A DNA stretch of 5,444 bases from Planctomycetota bacterium (lineage in GTDB: Bacteria > Planctomycetota > Phycisphaerae > UBA1845): assembly GCA_024278775.1 (NCBI GenBank), contig JAJRSP010000060.1:1-5444 (forward strand), given 5' to 3'. This document shows positions 4,857 to 5,444 of this stretch, piece by piece; position 1 is the stretch's first letter; the number at the start of each line of letters is the position of its first letter. The translations under genes and the position numbers were made by a program. The notes beneath the pieces were generated by a model. It worked only from the letters and a program-made list of their open reading frames with translations. It was not told the origin of the DNA and made no database searches.

Positions 4857-4886
4857 TTGCTTTTCATACCCTGTATGTGTTACATT
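4857..4886 (+). promoter_or_regulatory. Candidate promoter with inverted repeat, upstream of the secreted protein
   Basis: TTGCTT (4857-4862) and TACATT (4881-4886) are an 18-base-spaced -35/-10 pair, each 4 of 6 to consensus. A perfect small inverted repeat, CATAC-CCT-GTATG (4865-4877), fills the spacer, where a repressor could block RNA polymerase. The AT-rich patch stands out in a GC-rich background. It is a weak match, listed as a candidate. Confidence 0.3.
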
Positions 4887-4949
4887 ATCGGTTCGTGTTT
4901 AGGGCCACAACTGCGAGTTCACGAAAATCCATCCTCGGAGGAGAAACGC

Positions 4950-5444
4950 GTGCGAAGCGACGGACGATTGATCGTCATACTCACTTGGCTGAGTTTTGTG
5001 CCTGTCACGACGCTGGCAACTGCGCAATCATCCACCCCGGCATACACAGGTGATCCTGCCAAGCTAACGGTGGAAGCGCTACGCGACTCGTTAGGGCGCA
5101 GCGCCGGACGACCCGGATTCAACCCGGATGCAGACCTAAACGGCGACGGCACGGTCAACGCGCAGGATGTGGCGTTGTTCAAGTTGGCTCAACGCGAGGG
5201 TCGTTCATCTTCCCGCACGACCGGCACGGCGCAGGCCGTGGCTGGTACTGAGCGGATCATCGTCGAGGCACCGATCATCACCGCGTTTCCCGGCCAAACG
5301 GTGTCGGTTCTCTTCTTACTCCGTGACCAGACCACACCACTGTCGGGCTACACGGTCGATGTGGACATCGTGGCCGACTCGGGCGCTGTCGGCACCGTCA
5401 CGGCCCATGTGGGTCTGACCAACTTCTTCGACCAACAGAATCTC
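4950..5444 (+). CDS. Secreted protein with N-terminal dockerin-type Ca-binding loop and cohesin-like segment (3' end outside window)
   Basis: An open frame of 165 codons runs from GTG 4950 to the right edge. GGAGGAG at 4937-4943 sits 6 bases upstream and fixes the start. Residues 1-25 form a signal peptide: Arg at 2 and 6, hydrophobic core LIVILTWLSFVPV (7-19), and a likely cleavage after A-T-A (23-25), so the protein is exported. Residues 33-82 resemble a type I dockerin/EF-hand repeat: PGFNPDADLNGDGTVNAQDV (55-74), with calcium ligands Asp62, Asn64, Asp66 and Asp73 in D-x-N-x-D-G-x-V-x-x-x-D. The first half of the usual repeat pair has no ligand loop. A Ser/Thr-rich linker (84-100) follows, then a β-rich segment from 103 on (I-I-T-A-F-P-G-Q-T-V-S-V…PLSGYTVDVDI) that matches the start of cohesin-like domains. 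Dockerin and cohesin domains bind each other in cell-surface complexes; planctomycetes carry many such proteins. The remaining length and any C-terminal sorting signal are not visible. Confidence 0.8.
   Translation, partial: MRSDGRLIVILTWLSFVPVTTLATAQSSTPAYTGDPAKLTVEALRDSLGRSAGRPGFNPDADLNGDGTVNAQDVALFKLAQREGRSSSRTTGTAQAVAGTERIIVEAPIITAFPGQTVSVLFLLRDQTTPLSGYTVDVDIVADSGAVGTVTAHVGLTNFFDQQNL

Overview
The window looks like GC-rich bacterial chromosome, most likely from a planctomycete or a relative (Phycisphaerae-type). Two things point that way. The right edge carries a secreted protein with a dockerin-type calcium loop followed by a cohesin-like segment. The left-edge integrase ends with an Arg/Gly-His/Tyr pattern and a tail (…EACEAVEKHYF) that I associate with planctomycete recombinases. 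This is recognition by eye, not a search, so the taxonomic call is moderate.

Layout. (1) 1-494: C-terminal part of a tyrosine recombinase, cut by the window edge. (2) 495-804: an AT-richer gap with a candidate extended -10 promoter and an 8-bp inverted repeat flanking it. (3) 805-3165: a tight + strand operon of four genes. These are a 277-aa protein with a DUF3102-like, helix-turn-helix-like segment; two consecutive 206-aa proteins that are clear paralogues (34 of 68 residues identical, ungapped, over the N-terminal part); and a 76-aa charged helical protein. The first three genes overlap end to start (11 bp and 4 bp). (4) 3267-3746, minus strand: a 159-aa protein of unknown family with a Cys / Gly-His / Val-Asp pattern resembling a papain-like or transglutaminase-like triad. 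(5) 3747-4542: about 800 bp without a convincing gene but dense in nested inverted repeats. It includes a perfect 15-bp inverted repeat with arms 534 bp apart (3924-3938 and 4473-4487), each arm lying inside its own long imperfect hairpin. (6) 4543-4818: a 91-aa unknown protein with a strong Shine-Dalgarno, directly downstream of the second hairpin. (7) 4950 to the right edge: the start of an exported dockerin/cohesin-like protein.

How it fits together. Regions 1-3 read as the integrase end of an integrated element plus a co-translated cargo operon. The duplicated 206-aa genes behind a DUF3102-like protein form the best candidate for an undescribed system. No toxin, nuclease, ATPase or polymerase motif is visible in it, so its function is open. 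Region 5 is the second point of interest: it could be a non-autonomous mobile element with folded ends, or a large structured RNA or leader for the 91-aa gene. No tRNA, rRNA or CRISPR array was seen.
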